This document shows positions 50,006 through 59,137 of a stretch of DNA of 60,925 bases, piece after piece; positions within the stretch are counted from its first letter, which is position 1, and each line of letters starts with the position of its first letter. The translations under genes and the position numbers were made by a program. This DNA is from Patescibacteria group bacterium (lineage in GTDB: Bacteria; Patescibacteriota; Microgenomatia; UBA12405): positions 1-60,925 of the forward strand of contig JAHIPV010000012.1 in assembly GCA_018902845.1 (NCBI GenBank), written 5' to 3'. The notes beneath the pieces are model-generated. The model did not search any database and had not been told where the DNA came from. It saw nothing but the letters and a program-made list of their open reading frames with translations.

Positions 50006-51670
50006 TTACACCGTTGATAAAGCCAAACTAGGTTGCTTTGTTATTTTTTTAATTTCTTCCCATCTCTGTCTTAATACCCCAATATAAGCCACATTTTGAA
50101 AGCTTTCTAAGATTTCTTTGATGTTTATATCTTTTATATTAGTGCAAGGATTAGGGAGCACGTTTGACTTTTTTGGTCGTTTTGCGAGTATAAAATAAGG
50201 TTTTTTCCAGTCCCATAGGAGTTTTCCGTCTTTCCATATAAGGTTCTCACAGAAAATACTTACCATCTCTCTCTTATTCTCTGGTAAAGCCATTCGTAAA
50301 CGTTTAGTAACGTGTTTAATATTATCTAGAAAGCCATACATTAACTCGTTCAGTTCGTGAGCCACATCTTCACACTTCACAACAGTCTTTCTCAGAGATG
50401 CCTCTTTTTGGTAACTATCTTCTTTTAAACGATCATATTCACTTTTTGTCAGATCATCTTCAGCAAATTTTCGCCCCAACTTATTTTGTAGTCTTTTTTC
50501 CGTCCTAATTTGTCCAGTAAGACCCATAACTTGTCTTTTGATATTGATTCTTTCTGGCTGGTTTAATTCAGCAACATATTCACGAGCCACCTTCCACGTT
50601 TTCTGATCAATTTCTAAAAATTCAAAAGCTTTCATAAGCTCATCCTCAAGTTTCTTCTCAGGTACATAAGCTCGTTTAACCCCTTTACAGGGAAGTTTTC
50701 TTTTTCCACACCGATAATAGGTAATACCTTTCTTGTGAGTACCAGAGAGCATTTCACCACAAAACTCACATTTAACAATCCCTGAATAAGCATAATCTAG
50801 ACGTGCCCTTTGCGGATGTTTACGTTCATTTATCACTTCTTGTACCTGGTAAAATAACCCTGAAGTAACTAAATCCTCGTATTTGCCCACAACCTTCTCT
50901 CCATCAGAATAAAAGATACTGGTATATTGGATATCACGCAACCGGTTACACCAAGTATTTTTTGCAATCTTTCCCGTAGTGCTCTTTTTACTCCTGGATC
51001 TTAATCCAATACTGTAAGCATAGTCAGTTATTTCATTAAAAGTGTACATACTTGACGCAAACTGTTCAAAAACTTGTTTGACTAATGGGCCTGTTTCAGG
51101 GTCTATAATCCATTTTTTTCTACCAACAGGGCCACGAGTCATATAGCCCAATATCGCCGGTCTAGCAGGATGTCCCATTATCCGAGCCTTAGTTTTCATA
51201 CCTTCCCTAGTTCTATAGCCAGTCTCATCACTTGATTTCTTAGACATAGCGAACTCAATTGCTACCATTAACTGGTCAGACGATGAGTCAGTGAATGTCT
51301 TTGTGGCAGTGTAGATGCGTTTAATAACCCCGCTTTGCATATACCACAAAAGTAAGCCCCCATCACCAAAATTACGGGCAAGGCGACTAATTTCTGTACA
51401 AACGATGCCATCTACTTCACCTTCGTGCTCTTCTAGATATTTAAGCATTTTATTAAAATCATCACGGACAAACGCTTCATATCCCGTCTTGTCATCTTCA
51501 AAAACAGGACAAACAAGTTCTAAATCGTGGTTCTTGATTGCCTCTTTAACAAAATTACGCTGGTATCGAATAGAATTAAGTTGTTTGTGCTCTTTTCCTC
51601 CTTTGTTGTCTTCCGATGATTTTCTTATATAGGCAACAACCTTGTTATATTTTTTTACATCATCCTTCAT
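50006..51670 (-). CDS. Large serine recombinase (int3)
   Basis: VVAYIRKSSEDNKGGKEHKQLNSIRYQ; EISRLARNFGDGG; CEFCGEMLSG...YYRCGKRKLPCKG. Confidence 0.92.
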   Translation of the reverse strand: MKDDVKKYNKVVAYIRKSSEDNKGGKEHKQLNSIRYQRNFVKEAIKNHDLELVCPVFEDDKTGYEAFVRDDFNKMLKYLEEHEGEVDGIVCTEISRLARNFGDGGLLLWYMQSGVIKRIYTATKTFTDSSSDQLMVAIEFAMSKKSSDETGYRTREGMKTKARIMGHPARPAILGYMTRGPVGRKKWIIDPETGPLVKQVFEQFASSMYTFNEITDYAYSIGLRSRSKKSTTGKIAKNTWCNRLRDIQYTSIFYSDGEKVVGKYEDLVTSGLFYQVQEVINERKHPQRARLDYAYSGIVKCEFCGEMLSGTHKKGITYYRCGKRKLPCKGVKRAYVPEKKLEDELMKAFEFLEIDQKTWKVAREYVAELNQPERINIKRQVMGLTGQIRTEKRLQNKLGRKFAEDDLTKSEYDRLKEDSYQKEASLRKTVVKCEDVAHELNELMYGFLDNIKHVTKRLRMALPENKREMVSIFCENLIWKDGKLLWDWKKPYFILAKRPKKSNVLPNPCTNIKDINIKEILESFQNVAYIGVLRQRWEEIKKITKQPSLALSTV

Positions 51671-51993
51671 TTTTTAGCCTTTGTTACCGTCCTATTAAAT
51701 TTGAGAATGGTTTCTATTAGAGGATACCTTTTCTTTTTTCCGTCAAGTACTTTTACTAATTCTGTAAGATCAGTTTTAATGACCCGTTGCTTTATTGTTT
51801 TCTCTCCAATTTTCCTATCTTTGTATATAATCTCGGCCTGAGGTTCAGTGTAAATTTTTCTAACCACATTGACGAACCTTCTGATCCCGTTCATTAGAAC
51901 CAAGACTTCTTTTTCGCTTAATTTTGAATCACGTTTTTTTAGATAGGAAATAAGTTTTTTCTGTGCTTGCGTTGGCTTGTTTTGTTTTTTCAT
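51667..51993 (-). CDS. Small hypothetical protein, 4-bp overlap with int3 start
   Basis: Stop codon overlaps the int3 ATG. Confidence 0.55.
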   Translation of the reverse strand: MKKQNKPTQAQKKLISYLKKRDSKLSEKEVLVLMNGIRRFVNVVRKIYTEPQAEIIYKDRKIGEKTIKQRVIKTDLTELVKVLDGKKKRYPLIETILKFNRTVTKAKK

Positions 51994-52013
51994 TGAAAAT
52001 AAACAAGGGTGAT

Positions 52014-52376
52014 TTACCTGTCAAGAAATTCACTCAATTTACAATAAACAGCATCAAAACACTTTCTTTTAGGGAATTTTTTCTCTTCTTTTGCCGAATA
52101 CAGCAAACATTTAACGTAATAACCATCTTGAGTAATAACAAACCACAATCTACAACCTTCTGAAGGTGACATTTTTGGGTTAGAAGTCCCCACTCTCTGT
52201 TTGCAAATTTTAAAACCCTGGTTTGTAGCTATCTGACACGATAAGTTGCCTCCGTTTCTAGCTTGGTTTTGATGATAGTTAAAATACTTTTTCAAATCTT
52301 CCTTAAGAGACTTAAGTTTTTTTAACCTCTTAAGGTCAGATAAAATCAAATCATTTCCACAATCAATGAGATCCAT
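52014..52376 (-). CDS. Candidate toxin downstream of Panacea antitoxin
   Basis: Compact 120-aa protein overlapping the Panacea gene; LWFVITQDGYYVKCLLYSAKEEKKFP. Confidence 0.55.
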   Translation of the reverse strand: MDLIDCGNDLILSDLKRLKKLKSLKEDLKKYFNYHQNQARNGGNLSCQIATNQGFKICKQRVGTSNPKMSPSEGCRLWFVITQDGYYVKCLLYSAKEEKKFPKRKCFDAVYCKLSEFLDR

Positions 52377-52974
52377 TTTTCAAGTTATCGCCTTTCAATT
52401 TTTCATTGATTTTTTTCATCAGGCTATAAAACTTATCACTTGAAAAAAACTTTTTCGCTTCACTATCTTCTAAATCTAGGTCTTCTTCACTAGATTCACG
52501 GTACTGGACTAAACCATAATCAATAACACCACCCATTTCAGGAGTTGCTAAATAAGGAAAATCTTGATGAGAAATATGGCTTATCTCACGTGGAGTCAAA
52601 TCTTGATATGCTTCGTTCACTTGATTTATTACTAGTAATTCTGAATCTGAAAATTGTTCCTCTGGAGAAATGTCAGCATTGCTAATCGAAAAAGTTTTTT
52701 GAGAAGTTCCATAGTAGTTCTTACCCTCCAGAATACAAATCAAATTCTGATCTTTCAATTTCTTCAAAACAGAAGGAAGGCCATAAATCGTCGGGCCAAA
52801 ATGATTTTTACGATACTTTAATCCGGTAATGGATTTCTCGCACTGTGAATAAAACCCAAAATCACAAAAATACAAAAGCTTCTGTAATTTCGTTTCAGTA
52901 AGCTTTGAATTATTGTAGTTACGCAATATATACAGTACTAACGCTCCCAATTTGCTATCTATTTTTTGACTCAT
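52363..52974 (-). CDS. Panacea (SocA-like/DUF4065) antitoxin-type protein
   Basis: LGALVLYILRNYNNSKLTETKLQKLLYFCDFGFY...HFGPTIYGLPSVLKKL. Confidence 0.75.
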   Translation of the reverse strand: MSQKIDSKLGALVLYILRNYNNSKLTETKLQKLLYFCDFGFYSQCEKSITGLKYRKNHFGPTIYGLPSVLKKLKDQNLICILEGKNYYGTSQKTFSISNADISPEEQFSDSELLVINQVNEAYQDLTPREISHISHQDFPYLATPEMGGVIDYGLVQYRESSEEDLDLEDSEAKKFFSSDKFYSLMKKINEKLKGDNLKNGSH

Positions 52975-53152
52975 TTATCCACCCTAGTTAAAGTATACAA
53001 CAATCATCACACCAGAGGTCAAGAAACTCAAGACCTTTGGTTTTAGATATTTCTTACAGTTTGTGCAGGTTGACAATAAGGTGTTTTTTTTGAACCTAAT
53101 CTGATCCGCAAAATCCGCATAACTTTCTTCATAAGTACATAAACACCGTCTC

Positions 53153-53404
53153 TTAAAAAGGGAACAAGTCTCGAACTTTCACTTCCAATGTTCTTGCTAG
53201 CCGGTAAATTGTTTTCAGTGAAGGTTTCCGACTGCCTGCTTCGATAAACTGAATATACTTGGTGCTCAGTTTTGTTTTCTCAGCTAATTGATCTTGGGTT
53301 AATCCAGCCAATTTCCGATATTTCTTTATCTTTTTACCAAGTCGAATATCTTTTTCTGTAACCATACCCATAGGGTATGAATAATATGGTGTTTGTAGAA
53401 CCAA
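53153..53404 (-). CDS. XRE-family regulator
   Basis: LGKKIKKYRKLAGLTQDQLAEKTKLSTKYIQFIEAGSRKPSLKTIYRLA. Confidence 0.8.
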   Translation of the reverse strand: MVLQTPYYSYPMGMVTEKDIRLGKKIKKYRKLAGLTQDQLAEKTKLSTKYIQFIEAGSRKPSLKTIYRLARTLEVKVRDLFPF

Positions 53405-53470
53405 CCGTGTGTATCTATTTAGCTACAAAAATGGCTTGTTTTTACACCAACTATTTGTTACCATCTCCTT

Positions 53471-54106
53471 ATGAAGAAATGGGAAAATAAGAAATGGGAA
53501 GAAATGACAAAAATTGAGAAGGCAATAGGTTTGTTTATTGTTTTCTCGATCATCTCCATTATCGTCTCCAAGGTTTTACCTTCAAAGACAGTAAATGTGG
53601 CAGAACTAGACACTACAGAAGTTTCTCCCAGTCCAACCGAAGTAGAAAAATCAGACGAGCAAGTGCTCGAAGAAAAACTAATTAACATTGTGAAAACCGA
53701 TGGAAGTAATATGAATTTTAGAAAACTAGACGCAGAAGAACCCAGTCTCGACAACCCAGAAGACAGCCAATTAACGAGAGTAAGTATTGATGTAAAAAGT
53801 TTTCTCAACAAAGACCACTTACTAAGAAGTACTGGTAAGTTATCATCATCTATTTTTCAGGCAATCTATGGTGCTGAGAATATAGAAACATACAATACTA
53901 CTATCTGGTATTACGGAGAAACAACCGATCGATATGGTAACACTAACAATAATGCTGTTTTAATCTACACCGTAAACAAAGATACCTATGAAAAAATAAA
54001 TTGGGATAACTTTAACCAGTATGACCTCTGTGATTTTCTTAAAAACGAGGAAATACTGACAGGTAAGAATAATACTAGATGTGACACACTGGTTAACATT
54101 GAATAG
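53471..54106 (+). CDS. Hypothetical single-TM protein
   Basis: N-terminal TM IGLFIVFSIISIIVSKVL. Confidence 0.6.
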   Translation: MKKWENKKWEEMTKIEKAIGLFIVFSIISIIVSKVLPSKTVNVAELDTTEVSPSPTEVEKSDEQVLEEKLINIVKTDGSNMNFRKLDAEEPSLDNPEDSQLTRVSIDVKSFLNKDHLLRSTGKLSSSIFQAIYGAENIETYNTTIWYYGETTDRYGNTNNNAVLIYTVNKDTYEKINWDNFNQYDLCDFLKNEEILTGKNNTRCDTLVNIE

Positions 54107-54142
54107 ATATTTCAAAGATTAGGGTCAGAAAAACCGAACCAA

Positions 54143-54568
54143 TTATGGCATCGTTGGCACTCCGTTCATGACTTGTTGTAGTTCTTTAAAACCAACTATT
54201 TCACTAAAATTACTCTCTCTTTCTAAATCATCACACAATTTATTAAGTTCATCATCTGTAGGTCTCATCTTAAGCTCTTTTCTTATTGAAAACTCATTTC
54301 TAGCCTTTCTTTCTAAATACCACTGAGAAATTCTAATGTCACCTTTTTCTAGAGCATTAAATATTGTCTTCTTTGCTAATAAAATTGGATTAGTTTTATA
54401 CTCCTCTTTTTGCTCCGAAAATTCAGGATTCTTTTTCTGATAATCATACAGAGTTTGAGATCCAATATTGGCGTAAATACAGGCCTCTCGATCGCTAAGA
54501 CCCATTAAAAAAGCCCCTTTAAGTCTAGCCAGAGTTTCCGTAGTCATTACTGTTGGCCTTCCGATCAT
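54143..54568 (-). CDS. Terminase small subunit-like HTH protein
   Basis: GLSDREACIYANIGSQTLYDYQKKNPEFSEQ...NPILLAKKTIFNALEKGDIRISQWYLERKARNEF. Confidence 0.6.
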   Translation of the reverse strand: MIGRPTVMTTETLARLKGAFLMGLSDREACIYANIGSQTLYDYQKKNPEFSEQKEEYKTNPILLAKKTIFNALEKGDIRISQWYLERKARNEFSIRKELKMRPTDDELNKLCDDLERESNFSEIVGFKELQQVMNGVPTMP

Positions 54569-54590
54569 AAATAATTATACCGAAACAGTG

Positions 54591-55796
54591 TTACCCTTTT
54601 ATCCACCCTGGCTTAATATCGATTGATTCTACAACCCCACTCCTTGTTTTAATAACTAGTTTTAGCGTGTCTCGATCTAAGTCTGGCATTTTCCTTGGAT
54701 ACCTTATCCCCTCGCTTTCTGTATCCGATACGTAAAATTGATAGTTACCCCTATCGTTCGCATCAACTTTTAGTTCCTGATCTAGTTTAAGTCCTTCAAA
54801 TAAAAAGTGACTGGTTTTCCAAATACCGTCTGTATCTTTAGCCTCGATCGCAATAGATGTTATAAAATCAGGTCGATTATTTTCGTAATTGTCTACTAAC
54901 AACACCGATGTAAAACTTGAACCATTATATGCGGCATAATTGTCCCAAAATATTTCATTGTTAACCAAACTAAACTGAATTTTTTGTTTTGTTTTTGTTT
55001 TTTGACCTTCGCTTTTAAATGCTTGATATTGCCGTAATTCTTTAACCGATCCTCCTTTTTCTGCACACTCCTGTAACAATCTGTTAAGGCAAATTGGTTC
55101 TGGTATGCAATCCATTTCTATTAGGTCATTACTAGTACCTATCTGTCGGTGCAAACCATCATCTGCTATATCTTTAAAGCTTAACAATTTTCTTAGATAA
55201 CTTTTGTCAGTTGTTCCCCAACGATGATTATTTACCACACCATTGAAATTAACCTGTCCCAATAGAGGAGGAATGTGATCTAGTATTGCTCTAATTAAAG
55301 CTGATGTGGTGTAGGGGTAGTTGTTTCTATAGCTTACATTAAGTTCGTTTAGTAATGATAACAATTTTTTATAGTTAAAAGGATCTTGTTTCTTCAAGAA
55401 TAAACCCACAACTTCTCCCTTAACATAGCCTCTTTTTTTACTATTAGCCACATCATTTTCTGGTGTGTTTACCTTTTTCCCACCGTGGTAAGCAACTGCT
55501 TTAATCAAATATTGTGGAGCCAATTTTAATAAATGAAAGGCTGTTGTCGAATTATATTCAGAATATACATTTTCAAAAACATCGATATTATTATGCCCAA
55601 ACATTGATACCGATGGAACTTGCCCGCCATTGGCTTTTACTATAAGAGTTTTCAATTCCTCGTACCTCTTTGCTAAATCTTCTCGATACTCACCAGCTTC
55701 TTTTGAATTAAAAAAGTCTCGGTTTGCAAAAAATTTCTCCTTGTAAGCTTTTGTTTTTTTAAGTAATTGTTTTAATCTGTCGATGTTGTTTCTCAC
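54591..55796 (-). CDS. Hypothetical protein
   Basis: 401-aa ORF, no family recognised with confidence. Confidence 0.6.
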   Translation of the reverse strand: MRNNIDRLKQLLKKTKAYKEKFFANRDFFNSKEAGEYREDLAKRYEELKTLIVKANGGQVPSVSMFGHNNIDVFENVYSEYNSTTAFHLLKLAPQYLIKAVAYHGGKKVNTPENDVANSKKRGYVKGEVVGLFLKKQDPFNYKKLLSLLNELNVSYRNNYPYTTSALIRAILDHIPPLLGQVNFNGVVNNHRWGTTDKSYLRKLLSFKDIADDGLHRQIGTSNDLIEMDCIPEPICLNRLLQECAEKGGSVKELRQYQAFKSEGQKTKTKQKIQFSLVNNEIFWDNYAAYNGSSFTSVLLVDNYENNRPDFITSIAIEAKDTDGIWKTSHFLFEGLKLDQELKVDANDRGNYQFYVSDTESEGIRYPRKMPDLDRDTLKLVIKTRSGVVESIDIKPGWIKG

Positions 55797-56077
55797 AATG
55801 TCTCAATTATATCTCACAATTAGATTCGTAAATTCGATCAACAAAATGAGTACCTGTACAATCTTGCTACTATATTTGGGCAAAATTCTGTGGCGAAGGA
55901 CGATTTTCAAAGCAACTAACTAAAACAGAAATGTCATATTCAGTAGCTGGAATAGGTGTAAGTAACTGTTTAACAAAATAAGTTCTCACAGCTTTCAGCC
56001 ATCGGAGCCAGCCATTCTTATCTACAACTTTTGTGTATCCCGCCGTGGAAGCCAGAACCTTTGGTAAAATCAGATCA

Positions 56078-56656
56078 ATGAAAAACAAAACAAAAATTCT
56101 GTTTACCACTCCGATTAAGGATGTCATTGCGAATTATAAAACTGGCGAAAAGTGTGTCCTAGTTTCAAATGAAGCCACTAACAAATTTACAAAGGCCGAT
56201 CTAATAAAAATAATTAAAATATGTAATCAACCTCCAGTCTATAATTTTTTATTTAAATATAGACTTAAAAGTAAACCATATGAACTTAATGATGCTAAAG
56301 AATTTACTAAATGGATTGTTGAAGGATGGAATAAACAAAAGTGGTTTGTCTTCTTAATTCGTAACAGTCAAGATAAAATTATTGGAGCAATTGACATAAA
56401 ATCAGACAATCTGGATTTGGCAGAAATTGGCTATTGGGCAGATGGTAATAGTTTAGGGATTATGACAAACGCCACCCAAAGATTAATTGAACTAGCAAAA
56501 AAAGCTGGTTATAAAAAACTGTACGCCACCACAATGCCAAATAACGATCGTTCTCAAAGTGTGTTAACAAGAAACGGTTTTATTCGTGACGGAGAGATGG
56601 AAAAATCAAGCGGTATGCGTTTTAAATTCACCAAGAATTTATCACCACAATCCTAA
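56078..56656 (+). CDS. GNAT-family acetyltransferase
   Basis: IGAIDIKSDNLDLAEIGYWADGNSLGIMTNATQRLIELAKKAGYKKLYATTMPNNDRSQSVLTRNGF. Confidence 0.75.
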   Translation: MKNKTKILFTTPIKDVIANYKTGEKCVLVSNEATNKFTKADLIKIIKICNQPPVYNFLFKYRLKSKPYELNDAKEFTKWIVEGWNKQKWFVFLIRNSQDKIIGAIDIKSDNLDLAEIGYWADGNSLGIMTNATQRLIELAKKAGYKKLYATTMPNNDRSQSVLTRNGFIRDGEMEKSSGMRFKFTKNLSPQS

Positions 56657-56742
56657 TTTCCTCCAAGGCGGGGAGCACAAAAAATCAAAAATCGCGCACA
56701 AAAAATAACTGATATAAAGGCTTTATCGTACCATATCAGTTT

Positions 56743-57711
56743 TTAACATCTTTTCATATTACCAAATATTGTTGCCAATTCCTGATAAGTCTCTGGACTG
56801 GCAATTTCCACTTGGCCAAGCATCATTAAAGCATCTTCGCGATCAATAACACCAAATCTGGCACGTTCCGCTAAATATTCAAGAATAATAGGATATCTTT
56901 CAATCACAGCCTCAGGATCCTGACTGGCTTGATGATCAAACGCATCAGCAAAAAATACACCCGGAACAAGACAGTCTGTGTCGTAACCTCCACAATTAGG
57001 GTCTATCCAGGGAACCTCATTCTCTAGTATAAAATTTTTGTTACCTCGTTTTGTTAAAGCAAAGGCATATCCACCACGAAAAATTATTATCCCACTAGGC
57101 TTTTCCCAATATAAAGAATATCTGCCATCAGAATTACGCTTAGGAGTGTCACCACCTGTTACTAACACCGTTACTCCTTCGTCTCTCATAATCTCCTTAT
57201 ATTTAGCGTCCATTATTGAGTTGCAAATCTTCCCGCAAGGCAGAGTTCCTTCCTGTCGACATTTTGCATAAACTTCCAAAGTCGACACAGGTTCCCCCGT
57301 AACACCCAGTACAGTGGAACTAGTCTGCAATTGATCTGCAATATCGATTAGCCTATGATTTTGCTCTAAATGTAAAAAAGATACAACACTTCTTATATTT
57401 TCAGCAGTTACTCTCCCTTTCACTCCAGTTTCGATTGTAAAAAGCTTCAAGTCAATTCCTCTCCTTCGACATTCATCGGCCAGCCTTACCAATACTACAG
57501 TACTATCCAACCCGCCTGAATAAGCATAAACAATTTTTGAGTTATTTGATAAAAAATCCTCCAACTCTTGATCAAATATCTCGCGGTTAGGCATTTCTCT
57601 CAATGCCTGTTCACAGGTTCCACATCTTGGTTGTATATCCGTAACCCCAGTTGGTTTTTCTAAACTAACAGGGTTGATACATATTTGACAATATACACGT
57701 TCATTAAACAT
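56743..57711 (-). CDS. PP-loop ATPase (N-type ATP pyrophosphatase) with N-terminal zinc ribbon
   Basis: YCQIC...RCGTCEQ; VYAYSGGLDSTVVLVRLADECRR; CGKICNSIMDAKYKEI; NCGGYDTDCLVPG. Confidence 0.75.
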   Translation of the reverse strand: MFNERVYCQICINPVSLEKPTGVTDIQPRCGTCEQALREMPNREIFDQELEDFLSNNSKIVYAYSGGLDSTVVLVRLADECRRRGIDLKLFTIETGVKGRVTAENIRSVVSFLHLEQNHRLIDIADQLQTSSTVLGVTGEPVSTLEVYAKCRQEGTLPCGKICNSIMDAKYKEIMRDEGVTVLVTGGDTPKRNSDGRYSLYWEKPSGIIIFRGGYAFALTKRGNKNFILENEVPWIDPNCGGYDTDCLVPGVFFADAFDHQASQDPEAVIERYPIILEYLAERARFGVIDREDALMMLGQVEIASPETYQELATIFGNMKRC

Positions 57712-57813
57712 CCAATAATACTCCCTATGTATTCTCTAAACTTTAAAATGATGATATCAAAAAATATCACGACCAATTAATAAAATCAATATGTGTGTGA
57801 CCCGTACAAATCA

Positions 57814-57842
57814 TTGACTTATTTCATACAAAGATCTACAAT
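57814..57842 (+). promoter_or_regulatory. Sigma-70 promoter for the peptide gene
   Basis: TTGACT, 17-bp spacer, TACAAT; ATG begins about 11 nt after the -10 box. Confidence 0.65.
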
Positions 57843-57852
57843 TTTTTTAATT

Positions 57853-58014
57853 ATGAATACACAAAAAGAAAATCCATCTGTCACTACTAGAGTAGCAACA
57901 GAAGCTACAAGGCCAGTTGTCGAAAGTAAAAAGCCTTCAGGATCACACAACCCGACTTGGAGAATGGTTGCCGAGGATGCATTTCGCGCCGGATGTTTGA
58001 TTAATGCAGATTAA
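57853..58014 (+). CDS. Candidate RiPP precursor peptide (53 aa)
   Basis: MNTQKENPSVTTRVATEATRPVVESKKPSGSHNPTWRMVAEDAFRAGCLINAD; own promoter; directly upstream of two radical SAM genes. Confidence 0.5.
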   Translation: MNTQKENPSVTTRVATEATRPVVESKKPSGSHNPTWRMVAEDAFRAGCLINAD

Positions 58015-58072
58015 ATCAACTTTCTAAATAGTTCTGTATTACATTTAGCCCATCCAGAATTTTTGGTACGAT

Positions 58073-59137
58073 ATGACATTTTTAGAAGATAATAAGCTTA
58101 TTTTTGAAAGGCCAGTTAAGGTTCAATTAGACATAACTAATAAATGTAATTTAAATTGCCTGTATTGCTATAACAAATCAAACTATTTTTCGTCAAAAGA
58201 CGACTTAGCTGACAAAGATTTATTCTTAATTGCCAAAAAGATAATAAAAGAACTCAAACCAATTGTATTATCACTGTCAGGTGGAGAACCGCTTCTAAAG
58301 AAAGAACTCACATATAAGATCTTAACGTATGCATCCAAAAAAAATACTGAAATATGGCTCACATCGAATTTACTTTTATTAGACAAAAATACCGCAAAAA
58401 AATTAAAAAAACTAGGATTAAAAAAAATATTTACAAACATTGACAACGTAAACCCCAAAATTCATGATCGACTTAGAGGAAAAAAGGGAGCATTCAATAC
58501 GGCAATTAAGAATCTTAAGCAGGCTAAAAAAATATTTGACCATGACAATATAACCATTACCTCAGTTATTACTAAACACAACTACAAAGACATTGACTTG
58601 ACTATCGACTTTCTCCACAAACACGGCCTTAGTAAACTGAAATTACTAGATATGATTCCAATTAATAATCAATCAATGAAAGATGTTTTAAACCAAAAAC
58701 AATGGCAAGAGTTTTATAAAATTTATAAAAAATCCAATATTAAAGCAAAAACATCTGGCATAACTATCACTCCCTGTCATGCATTATTATTTATGGGACA
58801 AAAATATCTAAAGATGAAATTACCCTTCTGTATGGCAGGCAGGCTTAATTTAGTTATCTTGGCTACCGGTGAGATATTGCCATGTAATCATTTAAAGTTT
58901 AAAGAATTCGGTTGCGGAAATGCTTTAAATGATTCATTATTGGAGGTTTGGCAACAATCTCCCATCCTTAATCGTTTTCGATATGACTTAGACAGCTATC
59001 ATGCTTGTACAAATTGTCCCAGATATACCAAATGTGCTGGTGGCTGTAAAGCAATGTCATACGCATTCTTTCAGAACGCATTTCAAAAAGATCCTTACTG
59101 TAGTACATACAAACTTAATCAACATAAATATGAGTAA
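58073..59137 (+). CDS. Radical SAM/SPASM maturase-like protein 1
   Basis: CNLNCLYC; LSGGEPLL; C-terminal C...C...CTNCPRYTKCAGGC...C. Confidence 0.9.
   Translation: MTFLEDNKLIFERPVKVQLDITNKCNLNCLYCYNKSNYFSSKDDLADKDLFLIAKKIIKELKPIVLSLSGGEPLLKKELTYKILTYASKKNTEIWLTSNLLLLDKNTAKKLKKLGLKKIFTNIDNVNPKIHDRLRGKKGAFNTAIKNLKQAKKIFDHDNITITSVITKHNYKDIDLTIDFLHKHGLSKLKLLDMIPINNQSMKDVLNQKQWQEFYKIYKKSNIKAKTSGITITPCHALLFMGQKYLKMKLPFCMAGRLNLVILATGEILPCNHLKFKEFGCGNALNDSLLEVWQQSPILNRFRYDLDSYHACTNCPRYTKCAGGCKAMSYAFFQNAFQKDPYCSTYKLNQHKYE

Noticed and set aside
51315-51632. 105-aa plus-strand ORF within int3
   Set aside because: Shadow ORF of the recombinase catalytic domain
53458-53811. 117-aa antisense ORF opposite 53471..54106
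   Set aside because: Ser/Thr-rich shadow; plus-strand gene has a TM start and better coding character
57793-57852. N-terminal extension of the peptide ORF (MCDPYKSLTYFIQRSTIFLI)
   Set aside because: Lies over the -35/-10 promoter elements; ATG 57853 preferred
59001-59129. N-terminal extension of radical SAM 2
   Set aside because: Overlaps the SPASM-coding end of radical SAM 1; ATG 59130 gives a standard overlap
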